Source: an archaeon HR01 (GTDB lineage: Archaea; Thermoproteota; Nitrososphaeria_A; Caldarchaeales; Caldarchaeaceae). From it: DNA of 64,000 bases. The notes beneath the pieces are model-generated. The model was not told the DNA's origin and searched no databases. It worked only from the letters and a program-made list of their open reading frames with translations. Of the stretch, positions 45,610-53,747 are shown piece by piece. The position numbers and the translations under genes are program-made. Location of the stretch: positions 1 to 64,000 of the forward strand of contig BEHD01000001.1 of NCBI GenBank assembly GCA_002898355.1. The letters run 5' to 3'. How positions within the stretch are numbered: the stretch's first letter is position 1; every line of letters starts with the position of its first letter.

Positions 45610-46890
45610 TCACTTTGTAAACTGCTCCTTCTCCGTCGACTTCTCCATAGCCATCGTGGCCGCTTTGCCGCCCTCTACCGCCGTGAGGACTGCATCGTAG
45701 TAGTTTACCCCTGCGAAGCTCTGGTGGGTGAAGGCTTTGTAACCCTCCTTCTCCAGCTTCCTCTCGAAGTCTTGTAGTTCGACGTAGGCTGTCATACCCC
45801 TCTCATGAAGCTCCCTCGCCAGGTGGAAGATGGATGAGTTGAGGCTGTGGAAGCCTGCCAGGGTGATGAACTGGTATTTGTAGCCGTAGGAGGCGAGCTT
45901 TCTCTGGAAGTCCACCAGGGTGTCGGCGTCCACCATCTTCCTCCAATTGAAGGATGGGGAGAGGTTGTAGGCGAGGAGTTTATGCGGGTATCTGTTGTGG
46001 ATGGCTGCTGCGTACTCCTTAGCCTCCTCAAGGGATGGCCTGGATGTCTCAAACCATATCAGCTCGGCGTAGGGCGCATAGGCCAGACCCCTATCAATAG
46101 CCAGGTCCAAGCCCCCCTCAACCCTGTAATAGCCCTCAGGGGTGCGCTCCCCCCTGATGTATTTGCTGTCAACCGGGTCTATATCGCTCGTGATGTAGCT
46201 GGCCCCCAACGCATCAGTTCTAGCTATTATGATGGATGGTACGCCCAAGACATCGGAGGCCAGGCGGGCTGCGCTGAGTATGCTGATGAACCGGCTGGCT
46301 GGGACAAGGACTTTACCGCCCAGATGGCCGCACCTCCTCTCGCTGGGTGACTGGTCCTCGAAATGGACCGCCGCAGCACCGGCCTCAATCATAGCCTTCA
46401 TCAGCTCAAAGGCATGGAGCGGCCCTCCGAACCCCGCCTCACCATCCGCTATAACGGGGACGAAATAGTCGACGGCCCCCTTCCCCTCCAGGCTCTGAAT
46501 CTGGTCAGCCCTCTGAAGAGCCTGTACAATCCTCCTGACAAGGAGAGGTACGCTGTTGGATGGGTAGAGGCCCAGGTCTGGGTATGTATGTCCGGCGGCG
46601 TTCATATCCGCCGCCACCTGCCAGCCGCTGACGTAGATGGCTTTGAAGCCTGCCTGAACCATCTGGACGGCTTGATTACCTGTCAAGGCTCCCAACGCAA
46701 ATATGTATGGTGAGCTGTGGAGCAGGCGCCAAAACTTCTCGGAGCCCTTCTCAGCCACTGAGTAGCTTATACTCCATGACCCCCGAAGCCTGAGAACATC
46801 CACAGCACTGTAACGTCTAACTATACCCTCCCAGCGTTTAGACTTCCAGCTCTCCTCCAGCGTGGAGGCCGATACATCTTCCGCCCTCAT
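45610..46890 (-). CDS. aceA: isocitrate lyase
   Basis: 426 aa. SGWQVAADMN, PVIADGEAGFGG and the catalytic loop RRCGHLGGKV (K/R-R-C-G-H) are those of isocitrate lyase. Cleaves isocitrate to glyoxylate and succinate. First gene of aceA-aceB; divergent from the AbrB-PhoU regulator with a ~110-bp intergenic region. Confidence 0.93.
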   Translation of the reverse strand: MRAEDVSASTLEESWKSKRWEGIVRRYSAVDVLRLRGSWSISYSVAEKGSEKFWRLLHSSPYIFALGALTGNQAVQMVQAGFKAIYVSGWQVAADMNAAGHTYPDLGLYPSNSVPLLVRRIVQALQRADQIQSLEGKGAVDYFVPVIADGEAGFGGPLHAFELMKAMIEAGAAAVHFEDQSPSERRCGHLGGKVLVPASRFISILSAARLASDVLGVPSIIIARTDALGASYITSDIDPVDSKYIRGERTPEGYYRVEGGLDLAIDRGLAYAPYAELIWFETSRPSLEEAKEYAAAIHNRYPHKLLAYNLSPSFNWRKMVDADTLVDFQRKLASYGYKYQFITLAGFHSLNSSIFHLARELHERGMTAYVELQDFERKLEKEGYKAFTHQSFAGVNYYDAVLTAVEGGKAATMAMEKSTEKEQFTK

Positions 46891-46990
46891 GCCGAGTCGG
46901 TGAGATGGTGGAGATCCTAGGGGATTCTTATAGATATCGTTTGTATATCTGAGACGTTATACATACATAAATGATATATTTACAGATGGT

Positions 46991-47015
46991 TACGTATCTG
47001 ACATGGAGATACGTA
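46991..47015 (+). promoter_or_regulatory. inverted repeat over the start of the AbrB-PhoU gene
   Basis: TACGTATCT-GACATGG-AGATACGTA: 9-bp perfect arms around a 7-nt spacer that contains the ATG at 47003. A TATA-like GATATATTTA lies ~25 nt before the ATG, so the repeat covers the predicted transcription start as well. Good candidate operator. Confidence 0.7.
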
Positions 47016-47998
47016 GGATTCAGACCACCGCCGGCGGAACATATATCGTCACCCTACCCCGCTCCGCAGTCGAACAGCTCGGACTATCCAAGGGAGACAT
47101 GGTCTCCGTCCACATGGATGATGGGAAGCTGGTTTTGACGCCTGCGGTAGCTCGCACACCGAGACAGACCAAGATTGTGAGGATTGAAGACTTTCCAGAC
47201 CCTAAGATGCTGGAGCTGGCCATAGTAAATCTATACATCGGGGGCCATGACGTTGCCGAGATTGTCTCGGACAGGCCCATCGGCCTCAGCCAGAAGAAGA
47301 GCATAAGAACGGCCGCCGAGGGGTTGATGGGCATAGAGATACTTGAGGACTACTCCAGCAGGGTTGTCCTCCAGACACTAGTCGACCCATCGAAATTTGA
47401 GCTCGACGACCTTCTGGCCAAATTCTCATCGATATGCAGAGCGATACTCAACGACTCCCTCATATCGATTACAACAGGTGATAGGGCTCTCGCCAGCGAC
47501 GCATATGAGAGAGGTGTGGAGAGCACCAGGCTTTACCGGCTCATGATGAGGATATGCTTCCAAGCCCTTCGAAACATCAGGGTCAGAGAGTCCATCAAAG
47601 TAGGCTCCCTCACAAGCCTTGTGGTGAGGATAATCGCGGTCCGGGAGCTGGGGCGGATAGCCTACTACTCGATGAGGGTGGCTGAGAGGACGGGTGAGCT
47701 GGGCTCTAAACTGCCGGATGAGATTCTATCATCCACCAGTGCGATGGGTGAGATAGTCCTCGATATGCTGGAGAAATCGGTCCAGTCCTTACTGGAGTGT
47801 AACCCCTCGCTGGCAAGCCAGGTTATAGACCGCATGGCCGAGGTTAGGGAGCACTATTCCAATATCTTCAGGATGATAATACGTAGACCTGAGAAAGAGG
47901 CATACACGCTAGGACTCATCATAAGAGCTTTCAGGTCTGTGGCCGGCTATGCGGTAGCCCTAGCGGACGACGCAATCCTAGAATCCTTCTCCAGATAG
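47003..47998 (+). CDS. AbrB-PhoU-type regulator
   Basis: 331 aa. N-terminal SpoVT/AbrB DNA-binding domain (IRRIQTTAGGTYIVTLPRSAVEQLGLSKGDMV) followed by two PhoU-like helical repeats. Archaeal phosphate-responsive regulators of this form are known. Likely leaderless and possibly autoregulated by the inverted repeat over its own start. Converges on tiaS (21-nt overlap). Confidence 0.87.
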   Translation: MEIRRIQTTAGGTYIVTLPRSAVEQLGLSKGDMVSVHMDDGKLVLTPAVARTPRQTKIVRIEDFPDPKMLELAIVNLYIGGHDVAEIVSDRPIGLSQKKSIRTAAEGLMGIEILEDYSSRVVLQTLVDPSKFELDDLLAKFSSICRAILNDSLISITTGDRALASDAYERGVESTRLYRLMMRICFQALRNIRVRESIKVGSLTSLVVRIIAVRELGRIAYYSMRVAERTGELGSKLPDEILSSTSAMGEIVLDMLEKSVQSLLECNPSLASQVIDRMAEVREHYSNIFRMIIRRPEKEAYTLGLIIRAFRSVAGYAVALADDAILESFSR

Positions 47999-49255
47999 CG
48001 CCAGAGGCCTAGATAGATGTCTTCTAGCCGTGGCAGCCACCTCGTAAACACCAACCCGCACACTCCTCGGCAGAGCCCTCCTAACAGCGGCCGTAGATGG
48101 GAGGATGGCGCCGCAGACCCTGCATCTGTATCCCGCATCCCTCCCCCTCGATTTCATAGATACGCCACAGCTAACGCATCTAGGCGGGGTGGCTAAGGCC
48201 ACCTCGGCCAGCTCCAATATCTCCAGCCTCTCTAGGTTTAGGGTTAGCCCCTGCTCCTTAGGCTTGACACCGCCTGCAGCCCTCACCCTATCACCTGGCC
48301 GCAGCCCACGGACCACAGCCCTCAGCCTTCCTGTAGGCCTGTAGGCCGCACATGTGAGCTCGCCGGTCTCATCACCTATTATTACGAAGGTGTGCCCCCC
48401 AGCAATCGTCCAGGGGATAGACCTGACGACACCCTCCACGACTGCGCTGGAGTAGGGCTTGAGCTGGGATATTTTTGCGGGTGTGAGATGCATGTCGGTG
48501 GCTTGGTTAGTTTTGAAGACCACAACCCTCTCCACATCCTCGAGGAACCTCAACATACCCAACCCCCTCAAGGCGTCGCCGGCCGTCATAGCCCTCACAC
48601 CGGCTAGGACAGGGCAGGGCGTGTGGGGTGTGACACGTATCTCGCCGGTCTCGGGGTCCAGGCTGTCGAAGGATATCCCACAGCTCTGAAGCATGTAGAC
48701 CGATTCAGGGTCGACACGTCTGACAGTCCCCCAGTTCTCCCTCACCCTGTAGGCTATGGCTTCGAAGGTGTATTTTTCGAGGGGGCATCCGATGGCTGCT
48801 AAGGCACCCACAACACCCCTTCCACCGTTGTAGCCCACCAGCTCGACACCCTCCATCCTCGCCAACTCCCGGGCCTCATCCACCTCCACCATCTCCCGCA
48901 CCGTCCTAAGCCCGAACTCCTCCAACCTCCTGGAAACGCCGCCGCCCACAAGAAATGCGACACCCGGCTGAGTCTCCTCAAAACCCTTCTCCGCCAGCTC
49001 CTCCACAGTCTCCAACACAACCCTCCTCACCACCCCCAACATGGCGGCGTCAACCACGATGTGGAGGGAGACGGCGGCGTTTCCACGGGTTTTGTAGGGG
49101 CAGTTGGGGTTAAGCCTGACCAGGTGGGGATAGTCCACAGCCCTCGCCCCAGCACCGGCAAGCCTCTCCAGCATAACAGCGGCCACATAGGTGGTGCACA
49201 TACCATGCCTGGAGTCAGTATCGTCTACACCTATCCAGACGGATACACCCGACAT
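47978..49255 (-). CDS. tiaS: tRNA(Ile2) 2-agmatinylcytidine synthetase TiaS
   Basis: 425 aa. WIGVDDTDSRHGMCTTYVA at the N-terminus, KTRGNAAVS, an OB-fold domain and a C-terminal zinc ribbon (CVSCGVSM...CRVCG). Modifies the wobble cytidine of the AUA-reading tRNA-Ile, an archaea-specific essential step. The track begins at GTG 49273; ATG 49255 is ~26 nt after GATATTTAG and preferred. Last chromosomal-type gene before the provirus. Confidence 0.93.
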   Translation of the reverse strand: MSGVSVWIGVDDTDSRHGMCTTYVAAVMLERLAGAGARAVDYPHLVRLNPNCPYKTRGNAAVSLHIVVDAAMLGVVRRVVLETVEELAEKGFEETQPGVAFLVGGGVSRRLEEFGLRTVREMVEVDEARELARMEGVELVGYNGGRGVVGALAAIGCPLEKYTFEAIAYRVRENWGTVRRVDPESVYMLQSCGISFDSLDPETGEIRVTPHTPCPVLAGVRAMTAGDALRGLGMLRFLEDVERVVVFKTNQATDMHLTPAKISQLKPYSSAVVEGVVRSIPWTIAGGHTFVIIGDETGELTCAAYRPTGRLRAVVRGLRPGDRVRAAGGVKPKEQGLTLNLERLEILELAEVALATPPRCVSCGVSMKSRGRDAGYRCRVCGAILPSTAAVRRALPRSVRVGVYEVAATARRHLSRPLALSGEGF

Positions 49256-49337
49256 CCACACCAAACCCCTCACAGAGATATTTAGAGACTTCCCGTCTTC
49301 AGTGGGAGTGTGCTGGGGCTGGCATGGATGGGATGTT

Positions 49338-50135
49338 CTAGATGGACTGCCAGAGCTTCTTGACTACCGGTATGTCGTTGAGGGGGATGTGGAACCTAGC
49401 GACGATGACCCCGCTCCTCCTCACCAAAAAATCCACGCCACCGGCCAGCCTCTGAATCTGGTAGGTGTAGCTCCCCTCCGCCTCGACAGTCACCTCATCC
49501 AGCCTCCTCGGCATGCTCTCCAGAACCCTCTCCACCACCTCATCCACCCTAGCATCCCCGGAGGCCTCCAACTGCTCCAGAATCATCTTCACAGAGGAGC
49601 GTGGTATCTTCTTCGCCTTCACCAGCTCCAGCAACTCTGCCTTCCTCCCATCATCCAGCTGCGAACCCTCCACCAGAGCCTGGACGGAGACGGGGACGCC
49701 GGAAACACGCCGGACCGCCGCCTTCTTCACCGAATAATACCACTGCTTGGAGAGTCCGAAGAACCTGCAAACCTCCTCAACACTTGAAAACTCCTCCTCA
49801 GCCACCATCCTCTCAATAAGATTGACCAGCTCAGCCGGTGTCAGATCATCCTGCGTGAGATGGATGGAGAGGACAGCCCTCCTCAAACCGCTCACATCGC
49901 AGTCGAGAACGATGCATGGGAGACGCTCCAACCCCACAGCCCTGGCGGCCGCAAGCCTCCTCCCACCATCCAACACCTCAAACCCTTCACCCACCCTAGC
50001 CACCAGGAGAGGCTGCCTCACACCCATAACCCGGACACTCTCCACCAAAGCCTGCATCAGCTCAGGGTCATGGACAATCCTCGGGTTGTAGGAACTAGTC
50101 CTGAGAAGCGCAGTATCCAGAAACTCAACATTCAA
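49338..50135 (-). CDS. ParB-like nuclease/sulfiredoxin-fold protein of the provirus
   Basis: 265 aa from TTG 50135 (the longer track start overlaps the upstream gene in another frame). VRQPLLVARVGEGFEVLDGGRRLAAA is the ParB/Srx core; FFGLSKQWYYSVKKA is a helix-turn-helix of KorB/Spo0J type. Could be a partition, regulatory or DNA-modification protein. Third gene of a minus-strand operon with the RHH and a 92-aa protein. Confidence 0.82.
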   Translation of the reverse strand: MNVEFLDTALLRTSSYNPRIVHDPELMQALVESVRVMGVRQPLLVARVGEGFEVLDGGRRLAAARAVGLERLPCIVLDCDVSGLRRAVLSIHLTQDDLTPAELVNLIERMVAEEEFSSVEEVCRFFGLSKQWYYSVKKAAVRRVSGVPVSVQALVEGSQLDDGRKAELLELVKAKKIPRSSVKMILEQLEASGDARVDEVVERVLESMPRRLDEVTVEAEGSYTYQIQRLAGGVDFLVRRSGVIVARFHIPLNDIPVVKKLWQSI

Positions 50136-50403
50136 AACGGCCCACCCTACGGAAGATGATGAGAGGCTTCCTCCTATCCAGGATCTCCAGACACCATCTA
50201 GGGGTCGAAACACTCTCCGCCAGAACAAACCTCCGAAGAGCCATCGAGAGAACATCCTTAGACCTACCACCACCGGGGTTGAGAAGCGAACGGAGCTCAC
50301 CCCTACCAACAGTCAACTGGGAGACACCCCTCTCGGCAGCAACCTCAGCCAACCTATCCCCAAGCCTCAGCAAAACATCCACAGCGCTCTCCTTGAAGAA
50401 CAT
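50125..50403 (-). CDS. small basic provirus protein of unknown function
   Basis: 92 aa, starting 1 nt after the RHH gene and overlapping the ParB-like gene by 11 nt. Helical N-terminus (AVDVLLRLGDRLAEVAAERG), basic C-terminus. No family recognised; operon position suggests a DNA-related role. Confidence 0.55.
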   Translation of the reverse strand: MFFKESAVDVLLRLGDRLAEVAAERGVSQLTVGRGELRSLLNPGGGRSKDVLSMALRRFVLAESVSTPRWCLEILDRRKPLIIFRRVGRFEC

Positions 50404-50404
50404 C

Positions 50405-50572
50405 TTAGGCATCCACACCACCCTCCAGGGCGCTCCGGAGAATCTTCCGGACCATGGCCGCCAGCGACAGGTTCTCCCTCTCAGCCATATTCTTGAGAGC
50501 CTTCAACATCTCCGGCGGAAGCCTCAGAGTTATTTTCTGGGGCTTTCTTCCGAGGCTGTATTTAAACGGCAA
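50405..50572 (-). CDS. ribbon-helix-helix protein
   Basis: 55 aa from TTG 50572 with AGGGTGA upstream; the track start (50746) lies in the divergent gene. KITLRLPPEMLKALKNMAERENLSLAAMVRKIL is a classic RHH/CopG-type DNA-binding domain. Divergent from a second RHH gene, with ~115 bp between them. Confidence 0.7.
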   Translation of the reverse strand: MPFKYSLGRKPQKITLRLPPEMLKALKNMAERENLSLAAMVRKILRSALEGGVDA

Positions 50573-50688
50573 CCCACTTTCACCCTGACCTCTTATTAGT
50601 CCAGCCGCTTTACTATCCCAAGAGAAGGCCCCACTTTCAGCCAACCCTAGGAAAAAGATATCAACAATCCAGAAGAAAAAGATAGGCC

Positions 50689-51102
50689 GTGAAAGAACCA
50701 TCGGAGAGCCATGAGAGAAACATGGATGACTCGACAGCCTACGCAACGGTCAAGATACCCGCCCGCCTCGCCTCCCTCATCGACGAATACCTCAGAACCG
50801 ATGATGCGGCCATAAGAGGGCATAGGAGCAGGTCCTCAGTGGTGGTGGATGCCCTGATAGAGTTCATGGAGTCCCACGGATACCTTCAGAGGCGGAGATA
50901 CACCCACATCAACACCTACGACGACTTCGCCCTCATCAGAGACCACCAGCTCAACACCACCGCATGCATAAGGTTCAGCCTACCCGACAAGGCCTACTGC
51001 GAGCTCTGCGAGACATGGAACATCTGCGACCATGTGAGATACGCCCTAGAGCAGGAGAAGATAAGGAAGCCCCTCGCCTCCGCAGGCTTCAGAATCAGCT
51101 GA
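50689..51102 (+). CDS. ribbon-helix-helix regulator with Cys/His-rich C-terminus
   Basis: 137 aa. ATVKIPARLASLIDEYLRTD and RSSVVVDALIEFM make an RHH domain; C-terminal CELCETWNICDH could bind zinc. ATG 50722 is an alternative to the GTG start. Faces the minus-strand RHH gene, as in a divergently regulated switch region. Confidence 0.7.
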   Translation: MKEPSESHERNMDDSTAYATVKIPARLASLIDEYLRTDDAAIRGHRSRSSVVVDALIEFMESHGYLQRRRYTHINTYDDFALIRDHQLNTTACIRFSLPDKAYCELCETWNICDHVRYALEQEKIRKPLASAGFRIS

Positions 51103-51138
51103 CTCGTCCCTATAACGCCATAAAATCCATAGACCCCG

Positions 51139-52671
51139 ATGGCCATACTCCAGATACCCCTACCACCCACCGACAACACAGCCATAGTGCAGGCGTGGAG
51201 GACGTATGCCGGCCTTAAGCTGAGATACGGCAAAACCCTCGAGACACTTCCAGCCAGCTCGGCCAAGGCCCTTGAGGCTGCGGAGGCCTTCGGAGGAGGC
51301 CTGGAGAATGTGAGGCTGGAGGTCTACAGGAGTCTGGAGCTGGAGATAGAGCCTGGGATGGTGGTCTATGTCACAGGCGAGAGCGGCGGGGGTAAGAGCC
51401 TGCTTCTGAGGTATATGGCCGAGGTGATGTCCAGGCATAGCGGCTTCGCACCGGTGGCTGCATCTTGGGAGATAGAGGTAGACCAGGACAAGCCCCTGAT
51501 AGAGACGGTGAAAGGCGGCCTCCAGCGGAGCATCGGCATCCTCACAGCCGCCGGCCTCTCCGACCTCTTCACATGGCTCAGACCCCATAGGATGCTCAGC
51601 GACGGCCAGAAGCTGCGCCACCTCTTCGCTCTAGCCCTCGACAGAGAGGCCCGCACCATTATACTGGACGAGTTCTGCAGCAACCTCGACAGGGAGACGG
51701 CCAAGGCCACGGCCTACACCATCCAGAAATATGCGAGGAGGAACGGTGTGACCCTGGTGGTGGGGACAGCGGTCGACGACCTGTTGGAGGACCTGGCCCC
51801 CGACATTCTGGTGGTGAAGCATATCGGGCCCCATGTGGAGGTGAGGAGGATGGCTGGCCGGCGGCCTGGTGGCTGCAGCCTCCTCTCCCGGATGAGGGTG
51901 GAGGAGGGTGAATACGGGGACTGGCTCGCCCTCTCTTTTCTCCACTACCGGAGCCACAGGGCCGGCGGTGTCAGGAAGGTCTACAGGCTGGTGTTGGATG
52001 GTATGGCTGGCTCCCATCATCCCAGGACTGTGGGTGTGGTGGTCTATTCGACCCCATACTTCAAGGCTGGCGGATACGGCCACTGCTTCAACCGTGGATG
52101 GTATGAGAGGAGAAGGTTCGGCCACATCCTACGGATTCAGAGGGTTGTCATCCATCCCAGCTTTAGGGGGATAGGGGCCGCCAAGAAACTTCTCACCAGC
52201 TCCATGCCGATGCTGGAGACGGCCTTCGTGGAGATTCTCAGCGTCATGCATAGGGTCATCAACTTCACGAGGGATTTCATGGCCTGGTTTGAGGTGAAGC
52301 CCTCGGCGGAGAAGTTGAAGGCTCTGAAGGGGTTTGAGGATAGGTTTGGGGTTGGTCTCTACCAGGTGGCCCGGTCAGGCCGTCTCCCCAGGGGTGTGGC
52401 GGATTGGGTGAGGAAGAACTACACCATATTCCTGGATAGTAGCTATTCACCGTACATAAGAAGGCTGAGGGATAGGCGGATACTCCTCCTAACCCTGAGA
52501 AAGATCTATGTCTCAGCCACTCCGAAGGTGTATGGGCTTTGGGTGAACCCGGACCCGAGGTTTAGGGATGTCCAGCTGGAGGCTCTCAGGCCTGAGTTTG
52601 TGGAGAGGTATGCGCCGTGGCTTCATGGCTTGGGGTCTGGCCCCCGTCTTCCACATCCGACAGGCTCCTGA
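51139..52671 (+). CDS. ABC-type ATPase fused to a GNAT acetyltransferase-like domain (COG2401 type)
   Basis: 510 aa. N-terminal ATPase: Walker A GESGGGKS (about residue 80), Walker B TIILDEFCSNLD, and a weak signature MLSDGQKLRHLFALA. C-terminal GNAT region: GHILRIQRVVIHPSFRGIGAAKKLL is the acetyl-CoA-binding motif A. No membrane partner is nearby, so it is not a transporter. In a provirus such a fusion may modify DNA or protein; Mom is a viral GNAT-fold DNA modifier, but the link is only inference. Confidence 0.8.
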   Translation: MAILQIPLPPTDNTAIVQAWRTYAGLKLRYGKTLETLPASSAKALEAAEAFGGGLENVRLEVYRSLELEIEPGMVVYVTGESGGGKSLLLRYMAEVMSRHSGFAPVAASWEIEVDQDKPLIETVKGGLQRSIGILTAAGLSDLFTWLRPHRMLSDGQKLRHLFALALDREARTIILDEFCSNLDRETAKATAYTIQKYARRNGVTLVVGTAVDDLLEDLAPDILVVKHIGPHVEVRRMAGRRPGGCSLLSRMRVEEGEYGDWLALSFLHYRSHRAGGVRKVYRLVLDGMAGSHHPRTVGVVVYSTPYFKAGGYGHCFNRGWYERRRFGHILRIQRVVIHPSFRGIGAAKKLLTSSMPMLETAFVEILSVMHRVINFTRDFMAWFEVKPSAEKLKALKGFEDRFGVGLYQVARSGRLPRGVADWVRKNYTIFLDSSYSPYIRRLRDRRILLLTLRKIYVSATPKVYGLWVNPDPRFRDVQLEALRPEFVERYAPWLHGLGSGPRLPHPTGS

Positions 52672-53299
52672 GAAGCTCGGTGAGGTCTTTGACCTCTTCC
52701 TGGGGCTCCGATGATTTGGCTATGGAGAGGAGGAGGTCTCTTATCTTGGAGATGATGTCGAGGCGTTCCCCTACGCTGTTGATGTAGTCCCTGGCCGTTA
52801 TCTCCCTACCGCCTGAGAGATATTCGCTGTCGAAGAGCTCCAGCTTGGCGTAGAGTTCTTTCAGCCTCTCAACCAGCATCCACATCTCCCTCCGGATATC
52901 TCTCCCACCCTCCATCTCCTGGTTGAGGGTTGGATGTCTCCTGATATGGCTGACGAGGTCTCTACGCCTTATCTCGGGGAACCTCTGGATGGCGGCGTCT
53001 ATCCCGGCCTCCCTCACCGCAGCCTCTATCATCTGCCTGCTGGGGTGGGTGCATATGCGGCAGCTTGTGGAGACGACCGCCAGAGAGCCTTTCAAGTTCT
53101 TCAGCGTGTATGTGGGGCCCTCGAGCATCTTACGGACCATCCTGCCCAGTCTCCGGATGAAGAGTGTGGCTATGAAGGCTGAGGCCGTTCCTAGGAGGGC
53201 CAGCATCATGCTGAGGTCTATGTGGCCTGCGAAGTATAGGATGATGGATGCTAGGGTTAGGATTTTAGAGGATGTGTCTAGGATGTCGTCTGGTCTCAT
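52586..53299 (-). CDS. membrane-anchored protein with CxxC-H motif and coiled C-terminus
   Basis: 237 aa from ATG 53299 (the longer track frame is a shadow of the next gene). Two hydrophobic helices at about residues 12-48 precede CRICTHPSRQMIEAAVREAG...RDLVSHIRRH, which resembles the C-x-x-C-x-H plus helix-turn-helix unit seen in phage packaging or regulatory proteins. The tail end overlaps the ATPase-GNAT gene antisense. Function unknown. Confidence 0.6.
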   Translation of the reverse strand: MRPDDILDTSSKILTLASIILYFAGHIDLSMMLALLGTASAFIATLFIRRLGRMVRKMLEGPTYTLKNLKGSLAVVSTSCRICTHPSRQMIEAAVREAGIDAAIQRFPEIRRRDLVSHIRRHPTLNQEMEGGRDIRREMWMLVERLKELYAKLELFDSEYLSGGREITARDYINSVGERLDIISKIRDLLLSIAKSSEPQEEVKDLTELLRSLSDVEDGGQTPSHEATAHTSPQTQA

Positions 53300-53742
53300 G
53301 TTAGGCCGCCTAGGAGGGTGAGGGAGTAGACTAGGTAGGTGGCGAGGCCTAGGAGTAGGGATGTGAGGGCGAGGCCTCTGTCGGGTGTTGCATGGCATTC
53401 TGCTGCGAGCCTGGCCGTCATGTATGTGTTCACGGCGAAGAGGATGATGTGGAGGATTAGGTTTTTGGGCGCCAGCACGTAGGTTATGAGGGAGGCGAAA
53501 GACAGGGCCGATTGGAGTGCGAGGGTGGCTAAGGCGTATCTGTTCTCGCTCCATGTCTTTCTCATACTCTCCCGGCTGTGCAGGTGGGATGCGACGGCGA
53601 ATAGGGGGATGAGTAGGGATGTGAAGAGGTAGATGGTTAGGGCGGCCAGTATAGTGTATGCGGCTATCCGTCCGTATGGGTGGGGGTCGGCGAGGTAGAT
53701 TAGGAGGGAGGCCAGCACTCCTGCGAGGATTATCTTTCTCAT
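53296..53742 (-). CDS. polytopic small membrane protein of the provirus
   Basis: 148 aa from ATG 53742 with about four hydrophobic helices (IILAGVLASLLIYLA, YTILAALTIYLF, ALATLALQSALSFASLITYVL, LALTSLLLGLATYLVY). Overlaps the next gene by 4 nt and follows the portal gene on the same strand. Holin-like or scaffold roles are guesses. Confidence 0.6.
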   Translation of the reverse strand: MRKIILAGVLASLLIYLADPHPYGRIAAYTILAALTIYLFTSLLIPLFAVASHLHSRESMRKTWSENRYALATLALQSALSFASLITYVLAPKNLILHIILFAVNTYMTARLAAECHATPDRGLALTSLLLGLATYLVYSLTLLGGLT

Positions 53743-53747
53743 CTCCG

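Noticed and set aside
49256-49337. Left attachment site of the provirus
   Set aside because: The junction after tiaS has no tRNA and no direct repeat that could be paired within the window.
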